In this document: one piece after another, positions 1 to 10,635 of the stretch
How the letters are laid out: every line of letters begins with the position of its first letter
Position numbering within the stretch: the stretch's first letter is position 1
Notes under the pieces: model-generated
What the model saw: only the letters and a program-made list of their open reading frames with translations
What the model was told of the DNA's origin: nothing
Databases searched by the model: none
Translations under genes and position numbers: made by a program
Assembly (NCBI GenBank): GCA_965153355.1
Contig: OZ231126.1
Location: 77,624,001 to 77,688,000 of the forward strand
Source: Flaccisagitta enflata
Taxonomy: Eukaryota; Chaetognatha; Sagittoidea; Aphragmophora
Direction of reading: 5' to 3'
Length of the DNA stretch: 64,000 nt

Positions 1-5
1 GAAAG

Positions 6-46
<41 letters not shown>
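1..46. repeat. (GAAA)n/(GA)n microsatellite
   Basis: Simple purine run of GAAA units passing into GA units. It is cut by the window edge, so its full length is unknown. Confidence 0.95.
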
Positions 47-48
<2 letters not shown>

Positions 49-2003
49 AAGTAAAAGACAAGAAATATTATTTCATTGCATCTGCTTCTTTGCATCTGCT
101 TCGATCAAACAAGACGAATATTATAGTTTCTCAGCCTCTTCTCCCACCCCCATTCCTCCCTTACTTCTCCCCCCTTTCACAGGAAGCATATTTCCGTGGT
201 TTTAAGACAAATTAGTGCTTTATGTACAGGAGTTTTTTGCGCGAGATTTACGCATCAAACTGACGACCGCGACCCTCCAATTCCAGACATTCCAATGTTC
301 GACATTCTGTACAATGGATTTAAAAGTTTAACAGTTTTTTCCAATTCTATCCTGGCCCTCTCAAAAATCGGATATTATTCTATATTGATCTCAATAGCAG
401 TTGCGTGATTTTCTTCAGTTTTTGCCTTGGGCGCAACTAACAAACATTATGTTGATATAAGCAACTAACAAACGTCATTTTTGTATATGTTGGTTTGAAT
501 ACTTCATATTTCATTTGATCTCTATTGAATTAAATTATCAATTGTCTTCATATTCGTCTGGTTTATTGAGATTTTTGCTCGATGCCACATGATAGGTAGA
601 AAGTGCTGTTTTAAAAGAATGTTGTCTGTTTGCTGTGGCCATGAGCAAAAACCTCATTTGCATAAAGTTGTTAATTAGATGCTTTTCTTCGACTAGCTAG
701 CAAATGTAAGAAACGCAAGGAAAAACACTCTAAAGGGCCCAATCTGAATAAAAAGGCTCTCACCAATGTCATGAAGCAAAAAGCTTGTTCGATCGCAGAG
801 TTAAACAGAAAAAATAAAACCGGTCGAGCACCATCTTATTATTTCAGTAAAAGTTTCATGAGAAGCCTGTTTGAACACGGTATGAATAAAAATGGTAGGG
901 CAATGTTTTGATGGGAAATTGGGAAATGAGAACCGGTTTTGACAGATGCCTTATATCGTGGTGCATCGCAGACGGCCCGGATGGCCCGGACGGCCACGAC
1001 GGGATTTATTAGAACGAGATTGTGACGCTGAGAATATTCTGTTTTTGTTTCGATCTAGATCCCGGAATTGGATCATGGAGGGCATGAGCCATCTTTTCGA
1101 CGCCATAGAATGTCTCAGTTGTCCATTTTGCAACGCCATAGAATGTCTCAGATGTCCATTTTGCAACCATCGAGTCACCAAAGCAAACGTCTACATTAAT
1201 TACCATTCCCATCCCATTTCTTTCGGCTTGCAAAGACTAGTCACTATTTCCAATTAGGCTTTTATTTTTGTTCCACTTCCTCATCCGAATATTGTCACTG
1301 AGAGCACAGTCACTGCCGCCAGTCCAGTCGATTTGTTTTCTGTTTTGGTAGGCCCAATCGTTTTCTTGCCCAAATGGAATTCGATATGTACCTCCAGTCA
1401 AAACAACTCCACATCCATTGTATTTTTTTAATCGGGACGACAGAGGAAAACCGTTGTTAGAAGAAGTCTTTCTGCCATGTCTGAACTTTTAAATGTGGTG
1501 GTCTGAGTGGATAAAAAAAAAGTACAATTCGCAAGTAGTGCTGTAAAAGCTATTTCTTTTGAGCCAAATGCTAAGTGACAAAACTCTTGACAACTTTTCC
1601 CCCCCCTTTAAACTCCATCTAGTGTGTTGCTGTTAGTTTTTCTCTTTCTGCTCTCTCTTAATCTCCTTCTGAACGTTTCCTAATCTAAAAGGGCTTTGCT
1701 GTTCGCGGCAGCTGCGGCTTAACTATTTGCGGCAGCTTCGGCTTTGCTGTATGCGACAAATCTTTTCTTTAGATCTAACCATCTAGGCATCGTTTTCATC
1801 AAGAGGATTTACAACAAAGCCTTGTTTCTGTTTTTCTTTTCATCCTCCAAGGGTTTTATACTTTAAGTCCTCGAAATGATCCTTGGATTGATAAGTGAGT
1901 CACCGGGAAGTCACTGGGATGTCACTTTCAGGCGGACAAGTCCGGCGCGTGTGCACAATATTGCATATTCCGGGAGTAAAAATGAAACTTCTGACGCGTT
2001 TTT
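47..2003. other. intergenic, nothing recognised
   Basis: Unique-looking AT-rich sequence with short open frames only and no recognisable protein motif. The one structure seen is a 33-bp perfect-length tandem duplication at 1102-1167, beginning GCCATAGAATGTCTCAG, with one base difference between copies. Confidence 0.6.
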
Positions 2004-2211
2004 AGTTGCGGACACGCAACTTTATAAGAGGCTTTGTCTATCCGTCTGTTGGTCCCTCCGTCGGTTCCACATTGGTCCGTTGGTCAGTTGGTCCATTGGT
2101 CCGTGGACACGAGTCAAAAAGTGAGAAAACGAGCGTTTTAGTATTTTGGATGGGGGTTGGACGCCCCTGCCCACCCATCCGTAACAGTATTGTGACCCCG
2201 CATTTCTTGTT
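2004..2211 (+). mobile_element. family A element, hairpin arm version AGTTGCGGAC
   Basis: It starts with the hairpin AGTTGCGGACACGCAACT (2004-2021), then TTATAAGAGGCTTTGTC and a degenerate GTCCGTTG run. Near the other end lie CCCCTGCCCACCC, a distal motif ATCCGTAAC (two mismatches to the expected complement of the left arm), TATTGTGACCCCGC and CTTGTT. The same layout, reversed, is seen at 51650-51845 and 53863-54062. Confidence 0.75.
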
Positions 2212-2536
2212 GCATTTTGACAAGTTGGCATAGATAGAACGGCATATCAGCAAAGATAAAACGAGTCACACTCGCGGACGGTTGAGGAGGGGCAGTAATG
2301 CAAAAATACCACCCGCAATTTAACAATGTCACGGACCGACTGACCGACACAGCAATGTGACAAGAACTTAGAGCTAGGAACGATTTCCGCTACTCGAGGA
2401 TCATTCAATGTAGAAATTTCACCTTTTCTACGTTGATGTCCATTTTTATTCCATATGATCATATCAATTCCTTGATGGTTTACATTTTCCTTCTTTTAAC
2501 ATGTCATGTTGCCCGAAATGTTGGTTACACTTTTTA

Positions 2537-2909
2537 TTTTTTATAAGAACCTAGTTAGGAACATCTTAAGAACATATGAAGGCTTCAAATTCTAAAAGAA
2601 AATTTTTTGCTAACAATAAAAACTTTTGAAATATTGATAACATACTTGAAATTAGAAGATTTGCAATAAAATTCTGCTATTTCTAACATAAATACCAAAA
2701 AAATATCCCTTGACTTAATAATTTAGTATCTATTTTAGCAATTATTAATGAAAATACATTTATTTCTAATATCAATGGTGAATTGAAAGGCTTACTATAA
2801 CTTATTTGTTTTCTAGAATTAAGAACGCTCTAAAAACATTGAAGGCTTAATTTTGCCTAGAAAATAAGAACATGAAGCCTTTGGAAAAAAATGACGTTCT
2901 TATAAAAAA
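2537..2909. mobile_element. small inverted-repeat element (MITE E, copy 1)
   Basis: The ends are perfect 14-bp inverted repeats, TTTTTTATAAGAAC and GTTCTTATAAAAAA. The interior is AT-rich and non-coding, with GAAGGCTTCAAAT-like motifs near the left end and ATGAAGCCTT near the right. A second copy with the same ends lies at 6757-7187. No target duplication could be fixed because both ends sit in T or A runs. Confidence 0.75.
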
Positions 2910-3204
2910 AAAAGGGTATTTCAGCTCAACGACCACTCCAGAGTCACTTTCTTTCTCATCTCAAAAACAAAGTACTGACCTTCAGGCTTTGTAAACCCGA
3001 AGAACAACAACCTTTCCTTCACTTTCTCTTTCTCAGAGACGACAATTGTTTGCCCTCGCCTAAGGCTTAAGGTTTTGTCATGTAACATTTTTTTTTCCCT
3101 TTTCTTTTTTTGGTCTTTTTTTTTATTCTTTCATTCTGCCATTGCCAATAATCCGTCGAGACAATGTGTAAAAACCACCCACTGAAATTGTTCGCTGTAT
3201 CGTT

Positions 3205-3463
3205 GTCTCTATTGTAGCCATGGTAAAATCTCACAGTGTGTTTGTCTGTTCCTCCATCTTTGTCTCTGCTTCTGTCTCTATTGAGGCCATGTGAAAAAAA
3301 ATCCCACTGTATCTGTCTGCGCCTCCGTTTCTGTCTCTGTCTCTGTCTAAATTGTAGCCATGGTGAAGATAATGACCCACTGTGCGTCTGTCTGTGCCTC
3401 CGTATCTTACTCTGCCTCTATCCGTCTATCTGTACCTCCGTCTCTGTCTCTGTTTCTATTGAA
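3205..3463. repeat. about 70-bp minisatellite, roughly 3.5 units
   Basis: Units carry ATTGTAGCCATGGT, then CACTGTGT, then a run of CTGTCTCTGTCTC. They recur at about 71-bp intervals. The open frames across it simply read the CT-rich repeat. Confidence 0.7.
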
Positions 3464-4738
3464 AAAAAAAAAACTATCACCAAACATCGAATTTGTTGTG
3501 GAACCGGGATTAAAAAAAAAACTGAATGGGGAACGCGGGCAGGTAATCAACCTTTTATTTCCATTTATATGGCATACACTGTATGCTTGTATAAGCTTCA
3601 TTCTTCTTTCACCGTTTAACGTCCTTTATTTATTTCTTTTTTTTTCTATTCATTTTTTCCCATGTTTGTCTCATAATCCTTTGCTGCGTTCTACCGGCGT
3701 TTGCATGAAACTTTTTCTTCCCTTGTGCCATTTTTTACGAAAGAAAAAAAAATCTTAAGCAAAGGAAGTTTTTTTTTACTGTGGCCGAAGAGACCACTAA
3801 AAAGGAAGAAATAAGCAAAGAAATAGTTGAGGCAGGAAGAATGTTGCGGAAACCGACAATATTCCGAGCGTGTTTCTAATGAAGCCAACAAACGCGTGAA
3901 TAACGTAGATATATATCCATGAATTTCAACTATTCCACGAGGGAGTGAGTGTCCTACGAGAGAGTGAGCAAAGTAAGTGAGTCAACAATCATAAAGAGCG
4001 AGCGAAGTGAGAGGTTTGAGCGAACGAACGTAACGACCTAAGTAGTCGCCAGTTAAAAACTTGATTGTCATATGTGGAGACGGCCCCTCCCTCCTGCCAG
4101 AGCAGTCTACCACCATCTTGGATTATGAAAAATGCCACCGTTCTTTATAGAGCCCATGGCGAATTTAACTGTCTATTGTATACAGTGGTACATCTATGGC
4201 TAACTTTAGTCTCTAGACCCTGCGCAGAAAATGGGAAGGCAACTGTGAAACCAGTCAAACAAACATGAACAGTTTTAAACACGTAGGAGAGGCGAATTGT
4301 TATGTATACAGTAGATTTAAGGCGGTGTAAATGACGCACAATATGAAGGTATTGGAGGAGATAGATAATGAACGACCCACAACATGAATGCTCAGGGTTT
4401 TTTTACACGTGGATGAACGACTTATGAGTCTCAAGTTATGACCATCTATTGTAGATGAATCATAGGAATTAGGAATGCCTTGAGACTTGAGTTACGTTGA
4501 ACGGAAAATTGATACCCTGGAATTATTGATGAATGTTTCAGTATGAACAATGATTTCTCTAACCTGAATGATAAAAGTTTTGGGAGGAAGGTCTAGGATA
4601 AAAAGATAAGAGTAAAATTAAAAAAGAACGCAAGACGATTGTCCCGTTGCTGAGTAGGAAAAAAAATGAAAGGTAGGACGAATCAAGGTCACGCTCAATT
4701 CTTGCTGCTCCACATTTTCGCTGGTTTCGTGCAATGGT

Positions 4739-4739
<1 letters not shown>
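3464..4739. other. intergenic, nothing recognised
   Basis: T-rich sequence and homopolymer runs in the first 400 bp, then mixed-composition sequence. I saw no supported exon, RNA gene or repeat end. Confidence 0.5.

Positions 4740-4827
<88 letters not shown>
4740..4827. repeat. (CT)n microsatellite
   Basis: About 44 uninterrupted CT units. The Arg-Glu open frame on the minus strand is a by-product of the repeat. Confidence 0.97.
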
Positions 4828-4829
<2 letters not shown>

Positions 4830-5481
4830 TCATTCCTTTGGATTTTCGACCCATTGCAAGTTGGCGTCGAACTTTTTGGATGGTAGACGACTAAGAATAA
4901 ATTTGCATTCATGATTGACTGATTGAATGGAACAAGTTTTGGGATCGGCGACGGAGAAATTGCTTTTGTAAGTGATTGCATTGCTTTATACAAAATTCAC
5001 TGGCAAAGCGTGTTTGCATTCATACTAGGATGATAAGTGATAACAAAAGCAAAAACATATTGCTAGGTACGTCTTTGTTTATTGATTAAATTAAATTTGT
5101 CACCATGTACTTACAAAGAATAAGCGTTTTTTCCAGCTTTCAAGTCATATAATTCCCCATGCATGAGGAATGAAGACACATATTTTGACGGACCAAGATG
5201 GAAGCCTGATGACCTCCCAACTATGCCGTTGTCACTTAAGAGTTTTTGGAGGCTGAATGGTGCTAAAAAATTGTTCTTGACTTGAATTCAGCCGATGAAT
5301 TAGAAGCGAGTGTCAAAAGTGAGTCAATGATTATGTTGAAGCATTACTCTGACGCTTGAACTGCGAGGTTGGCGTTACGGACACATCTTTGCCAATACTT
5401 TGTCTATACACATCAATGTCAATACGTCGCACTGAAAATTAGCATAGAAGTTGCTACCCATGCCCAATGAAATGTGATTTT

Positions 5482-5810
5482 TGGGCAGCGGCCCCAAAGG
5501 GGTCGATGACCTATGCTTTCACACATATGGGGAATTTTCTCCTCCTTCTCCTCCGTCCGTACCCCCCAGCTCTGAGGCCCAAATTCTAGTCCCGAGACCC
5601 AAATCCCAGTTTCGTGGTCCAAATCCTATCCAAAAGGCCCAAATCCTATCCACAAGGCCCAAATCCTAGCTTCAAGCCCCAAATCCTAGCCTGGAGGCCC
5701 AAATCCCAGCCTTGAGATCCAAATCTTATCCTTTAGGCTCAAATCCCAGCTCAAATCTCAGCTCAAATCTCAGCTCAAATCCCAGCCTAAATCTAAGCCG
5801 GCAATCTCAT
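5482..5810 (+). mobile_element. family B element, gamma version, one terminus plus minisatellite
   Basis: The left terminus has GGGCAGCGGCCCCAAAGGGG followed by the gamma inner sequence TCGATGACCTATGCTTTCAC and CATATGGGGAATTTTCTCC. It runs into an approximately 20-bp minisatellite built on GGCCCAAATCCTAGCCT. The opposite terminus is missing; the array runs into a degenerate family A copy. Complete gamma copies are at 58111-58626 and 59757-60174. Confidence 0.7.
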
Positions 5811-5945
5811 TTGCGTGTGGGTGGGCAGGGGCGAAAAAAAAACACTAAATTATATAAAAACCTCAAGCTCAAAATAACTTTGTGACCAACCGATCGATCA
5901 ACGGACTAAAAAGTTGCTTATAGAATCGCGTAGCACGCGCTTAAA
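5811..5945 (-). mobile_element. degenerate family A element
   Basis: GTGTGGGTGGGCAGGGGC resembles the reverse-strand far end. The segment finishes in a short palindrome with CGCGTAGCACGCG, a decayed hairpin, followed by TTAAAAA. Arms and (CCGT)n run are eroded. Confidence 0.45.
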
Positions 5946-6080
5946 AAGAGGGAAAACAAGGTAAGCTTCTGTCTTTTTTCTTCATTCGAATCTCGTATCC
6001 CATTTCTATCTCTTTCCTATGATAACTTTTTAAACAGCTGTCCCAACTCCTCACCTTTCCCCCTGAATCTACTCTTACAC

Positions 6081-6750
6081 TTTTTGGGCAGCAGCTCCGA
6101 AGGGGACGAAGTCCTGTAGAACAAACGGGGACTTTCGTTCGTTTGTCTGTTCGTCCGTCCGTTTGTTCGTCACCCCCATCAGGCCCCTCAGGCCTTTAAT
6201 CTGGCCTCTCAGACTTCAAATCTGGCCTCTCAAGCCTCAAATCCAGCCTCTCTGGCCTCAAATCCAGCCTCTCAGCCCTAAAATCTGACCTCCCAGGCAT
6301 CAAATCCAACCTCTCAGGCCTCAAACAGGACCTCTCAGGCCTCAAATTAGTCTTCTCAGGTCTCAAATCCAAATTCTCAGGCCTAAAACCTGGCCTCTCA
6401 GGCCTCAAATTAGGCCTCTCAGGCCTCAAATCAGCTAAGACTCAATTTATTGCTCTCAGGCTTCAAATCAGTCCTCTGACCTTTCAAGCCTTAATCCAGC
6501 TCTTTCAAGCCTCAAGTCAGCCCTCTCAAACTTCAGATTGGCATTATCAGGCCTTACATCAGCCTTCTTAGACCTCAATTTAGGCTCTTGAAGGCCTTTA
6601 TAGCATCTCATCCACTTCTTCAGGCAGGATAAACGAAAGTCCCCAGGACTTCATCCTCTTCGGGGCCGCTGCCCTGCTTCCCCTCTCTCCGATTCACAAT
6701 CACTCAAAGCAGGGCAATGGGTATCGCTGACCACTAATTGCCCTTGGGCG
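6081..6750 (+). mobile_element. family B element, alpha version, with minisatellite core
   Basis: Left terminus TTTTTGGGCAGCAGCTCCGA continues into the alpha inner sequence ACGAAGTCCTGTAGAACA and CTTTCGTTCG, then a short (CCGT)n run. The core is a roughly 20-bp minisatellite based on TCAGGCCTCAAATC. The right terminus (6632-6674) is the inverted repeat of the left with a small deletion, followed by the subterminal block GGGTATCGCTGACCA. The Arg-Pro-Glu-rich open frame is the array in translation. Confidence 0.8.
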
Positions 6751-6756
6751 ACCTGT

Positions 6757-7187
6757 TTTTTTATAAGAACCTAGTTTATAAGAACATCAAGGCTTCAAAT
6801 GGCCCCAAAATAAAGAACATCCTAAGAACATACAAAGGCATTAAATCTTCAGATGAAAATTTTGTAGTACAAAGGCTTTAAATCTTGAGAAGAAAATTTT
6901 GTACAGTATTTAAAAAACATTATCAAAATACTTGAATTTTACTATAATCAAGATGATATTTTAAAATTTTTTATGAAAACATATTCAGATTTTAATGTTT
7001 AGCATTTGTTTAACAGAATTTTTTAGAATTATATTTAGTATAATTGACTAATAATATTATATAAGGTTTCCTCTAGTTTATACAGTATTTTGAATTAAGA
7101 ACGCTCTAAGAAGGTTGAAGGTTTTATTAGACCCTGAAAAAAAGAACATGAAGCCTTCGCAAAAAGAAATGACGTTCTTATAAAAAA
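6757..7187. mobile_element. small inverted-repeat element (MITE E, copy 2)
   Basis: Same 14-bp inverted ends as the copy at 2537, with an AT-rich interior containing ATGAAGCCTTCGC near the right end. Its terminal A run is shared with the first bases of the family A element that starts at 7186, so the two elements abut. Confidence 0.75.
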
Positions 7188-7884
7188 CAAGGCCGGATAC
7201 ACGGGCCAAGACGGTGCGCCGGGCGTTATTATTCTTAGAACTATCCCTAGCTCCATAAGACCTTTCCCTAGCTCTATCAGACCTATCCCTAGCTCTATCA
7301 GACCTATCCCCAGCTCCATCAGATCTATCCCTAGCTCTATCAGACCTATCCCTAGCTCTATAAGACCTATCCCTAGCTCTATTAGACCTATCCCTAGCTC
7401 TATCAGGCCTATCCCAAGCTCTATCAGACTTATCCCGAGCTCTATCAGACTTATCCCGAGCTCTATCAGACCTATCCCCAGCTCTATCCGACCTATCCCC
7501 AGCTCTATCAGACCTATCTCCAGCTCCATCAGACCTATCCCCAGCTCCATCAGACTTATCCAACCTATCACCAGACCTATCCGACCTATCCTCAGCTCTA
7601 TTAGACCTAACCGTAGCTGACGAGTATCATCAGTGATGAACAAAATGAGTTATCAATGGATTTCGAATATTTTTAAGAGATTTTTCATTCGAGCGTAACC
7701 AACGGATAGAGGGACGGACAGAGCCTCTTATAGAGATGCTATGGCGCATCTAAAAGTCATCCTAGCATATTTCTGAATCATTTCCAGTGATTTTTGCTCC
7801 TTTTAGAGATTTTCAACTCGAGCGTGACCAACCGACCAACCGACCAACAGACAGAGCCTCTTAAAGAGGTGCTATGGCGCACCT
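7186..7884 (-). mobile_element. family A element, arm version AGGTGCGCC, with minisatellite core and two hairpin ends
   Basis: Read on the plus strand it begins AACAAGGCCGGATACACGG and has the motif GGTGCGCC at 7213-7220. The core is a 20-21-bp minisatellite (CTATCAGACCTATCCCTAGC). It finishes in hairpin AGGTGCTATGGCGCACCT (7867-7884), whose right half complements the 7213 motif exactly. A second hairpin end of different version, AGATGCTATGGCGCATCT, sits inside at 7734-7751, each preceded by GACAGAGCCTCTTA. Confidence 0.8.
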
Positions 7885-8126
7885 AAAAAGTTCATCTCTA
7901 TCCCGCCCTTTCCTCCATTCCATATCCATCTCTCCTTTCCTCTATCCATTTCCACTCTCTCTCCCCGCCCTCCCCTTCAAACACACACGCTCTCAAAAGG
8001 GAAAAAAACGACTTCCAAATGGAATTTCAATGTTCCATTGGATTATCTACGAACTCTCAACTGCGAGTGATGACTGATTGAAGTCGGCTCTGTTGCCAGA
8101 GGGAATTCATCAAATTGAACAAAGAT
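7885..8126. other. intergenic, nothing recognised
   Basis: Pyrimidine-rich sequence without recognisable genes. Confidence 0.5.
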
Positions 8127-8292
8127 GTATAGTTCATTCGTTCATTCATTACATCATTCATTCATTCATTCATACTCATAGAATCATTCATCGAATCATT
8201 TATTTATTCATCAATTGTTTTAGCCCTTTTCTTCCTCACTCCCTCATTCACTCATTCATTCATTCACTCATTCATTCATTCATTCACTCAAC
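8127..8292. repeat. (ATTC)n microsatellite
   Basis: Imperfect ATTC tetranucleotide array with ACTC variants. Confidence 0.9.
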
Positions 8293-9040
8293 CATCATCC
8301 GTAAAAAAAACCTTTAGAACATAGTTTTAACGAAAAAAAAACATCCATCCATAGATTCGTTCATCAAATTTGATTTACACTCGTCTTTACGGTTGAGCCT
8401 CTTTGACTCTCATGTCACATCTTTGCAGATTGAGTGTTGGTGTAGATGTCACATGTTCTTTCTATTCATTATTTAAATAATAACTATGTATGTGAGATTT
8501 TAAACAGGATTACCACCAAATCTTTCGACAGATGTCTTTTATTCGTAAAGAGACACGGCAAAAAAAATGTAGTTTTATTACATCAATCTATCTTTCAATA
8601 TCTTTTTATTCGATTTCCAATATTCTCTGAATAAGTGGCTTTGATTTTCCATTGTTTTTAGTGGCTAGCAAATGGGCGACTCTCCGTTTGTATGAAGGTT
8701 GGTCGGTCGGTCTGTAAGGAGTTTTTATTCTTCGATGCCGGGAAGCGGCCAAAATGTTGATTTACGAGAATTATCCTACTGCCCCTTTTCATCCACCTTA
8801 CAGTCTATTGCCCTTGCGCATCACATTACTGCACCTACTCCCCAGCATAACTGCCTCTGCCTGAACCAGCCCCTAAGCATCCACGAGCTACTACATTCTG
8901 TGACCGGCCTTGTTTTTTTGTTTTCCTCGATTTTACCACTTCCTGCTTGGTCGTGTCACAACCTTTCCTCTTTTTCCTTTGTTTCCTCCAATTAAGAGTC
9001 ACGCCCTGTTTCGTGCGCCTTCTTAGCTGCAGAACGGAAT
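8293..9040. other. intergenic, possible remnant of family A
   Basis: Mostly featureless. GGTCGGTCGGTCTGTAAG at about 8699 and a later ACTGCCCC hint at an eroded family A copy, but no hairpin or distal motif survives. Confidence 0.35.
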
Positions 9041-9204
<164 letters not shown>

Positions 9205-9760
9205 TAATATTTTTGCGTTAATGTGCAAGTACAAAATGGTGCTCACAGCAAAAAAATTCTCGTCGTGGTCGCCGTTTATTTTCTCTTTTCTTTTCCTTTT
9301 TTTTTCGTATATTCCATTTTCTTAATTTTCAACTTTTTTTTCCGAGAACTTATTTTAGAATTGTTATTCATTTTGCATTCGCTTCGTCAGCAAATTTGAT
9401 GCAATTTTTGTTAACATTTCGCTTCGTTGAGTCGAAAAATTTGAAAAATGTAATCGACGTCTGTATGAAACATTCATCGGTCGGTTTTATTCAAGTTCAA
9501 TTCAAGTGTTTGGAATTAGCGTGTGACAACCATATGCTTAGCAGAAATTAAGATTTAAGCAAGCAAGCAAGCAACGTGCCTTCTGCTTAACCATATAGTT
9601 TCCCCCAAATTCATAATCAAGATTCATAATGCCTTCCTCGTTCCGCCCCAAAACGCATGTACACACAAATTTGCGGAAATAACTCAGAAAATAAAATGCG
9701 GACCCATCCACATATAAGTGACATAAGTGAGATAGCCTTATTGTATGGCGCTTGACAGTT
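9205..9760. other. downstream flank of the MORN5-like gene
   Basis: AT-rich sequence with no exon or repeat end that I can support. It lies just 3' of the minus-strand gene, so its first part may hold the 3' untranslated region. Confidence 0.4.
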
Positions 9761-10238
9761 TTAGATGCGCGCGAGCCAACTGGGGCGATATCGAGCTTCT
9801 CCATCATCACCGTCCTCGATCGCCATCATCAAATTATCATTCTTTTCCGTTTCCGTTGCGTTGATGTTTTCCCCGTCAACGACTTCCTTTGCACCTTTTC
9901 TTCCTTGATTCTCCTCCTCTTCGATGTTTCTCCCCTCCCCCTCCTCTTCCTCTTTCTCCTCGTCTTCTTCTCTCTTGATTCCTTTGAACCACGACGGCGC
10001 TCTTCTTACTGCGTCGAAGCCGTCGCAAGATTCGGCGGAAGTGGAGGCGCTGCACAGTGACGCCGCTCGATGTTGGCGTCCGCTGGGTTTGACGCTGGAG
10101 ACCGCGCGCATCATCTGCGTCTCGGAATCGCGCGTAGATGTCAAACGAACTTCCGGCGCTCGATCGGGAATACGAGCGCGTTGACTAGAGAAAGAAGTAA
10201 CAGGATTGAACGAATAAATGGACAGAATGTTTGTTCGC

Positions 10239-10334
<96 letters not shown>

Positions 10335-10420
10335 CTCTCTGTCTGTCTGTCTGGCTATCTGACTCTCTCTCTCTGTCATTCTCTCTGTCTGTCATTCTCT
10401 CTGTCTGTCTGTCTATCTGA

Positions 10421-10518
<98 letters not shown>

Positions 10519-10541
10519 TCTTCTTAGACACTCACCTGGAA

Positions 10542-10635
<94 letters not shown>

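Noticed and set aside
3236-3758. Ser/Leu/Cys-rich membrane protein frames
   Set aside because: They follow the CTGTCTC minisatellite and T runs; no splice sites or domain.
6196-6429. Arg-Pro-Glu-Arg repeat protein (also at 40305-40769)
   Set aside because: It is the minisatellite core of family B elements and is not kept between copies as a frame.
7078-7643. Repeat proteins of SDRAGDR or LIELGIG type
   Set aside because: Both are frames of the 20-21-bp minisatellite in the family A copy.
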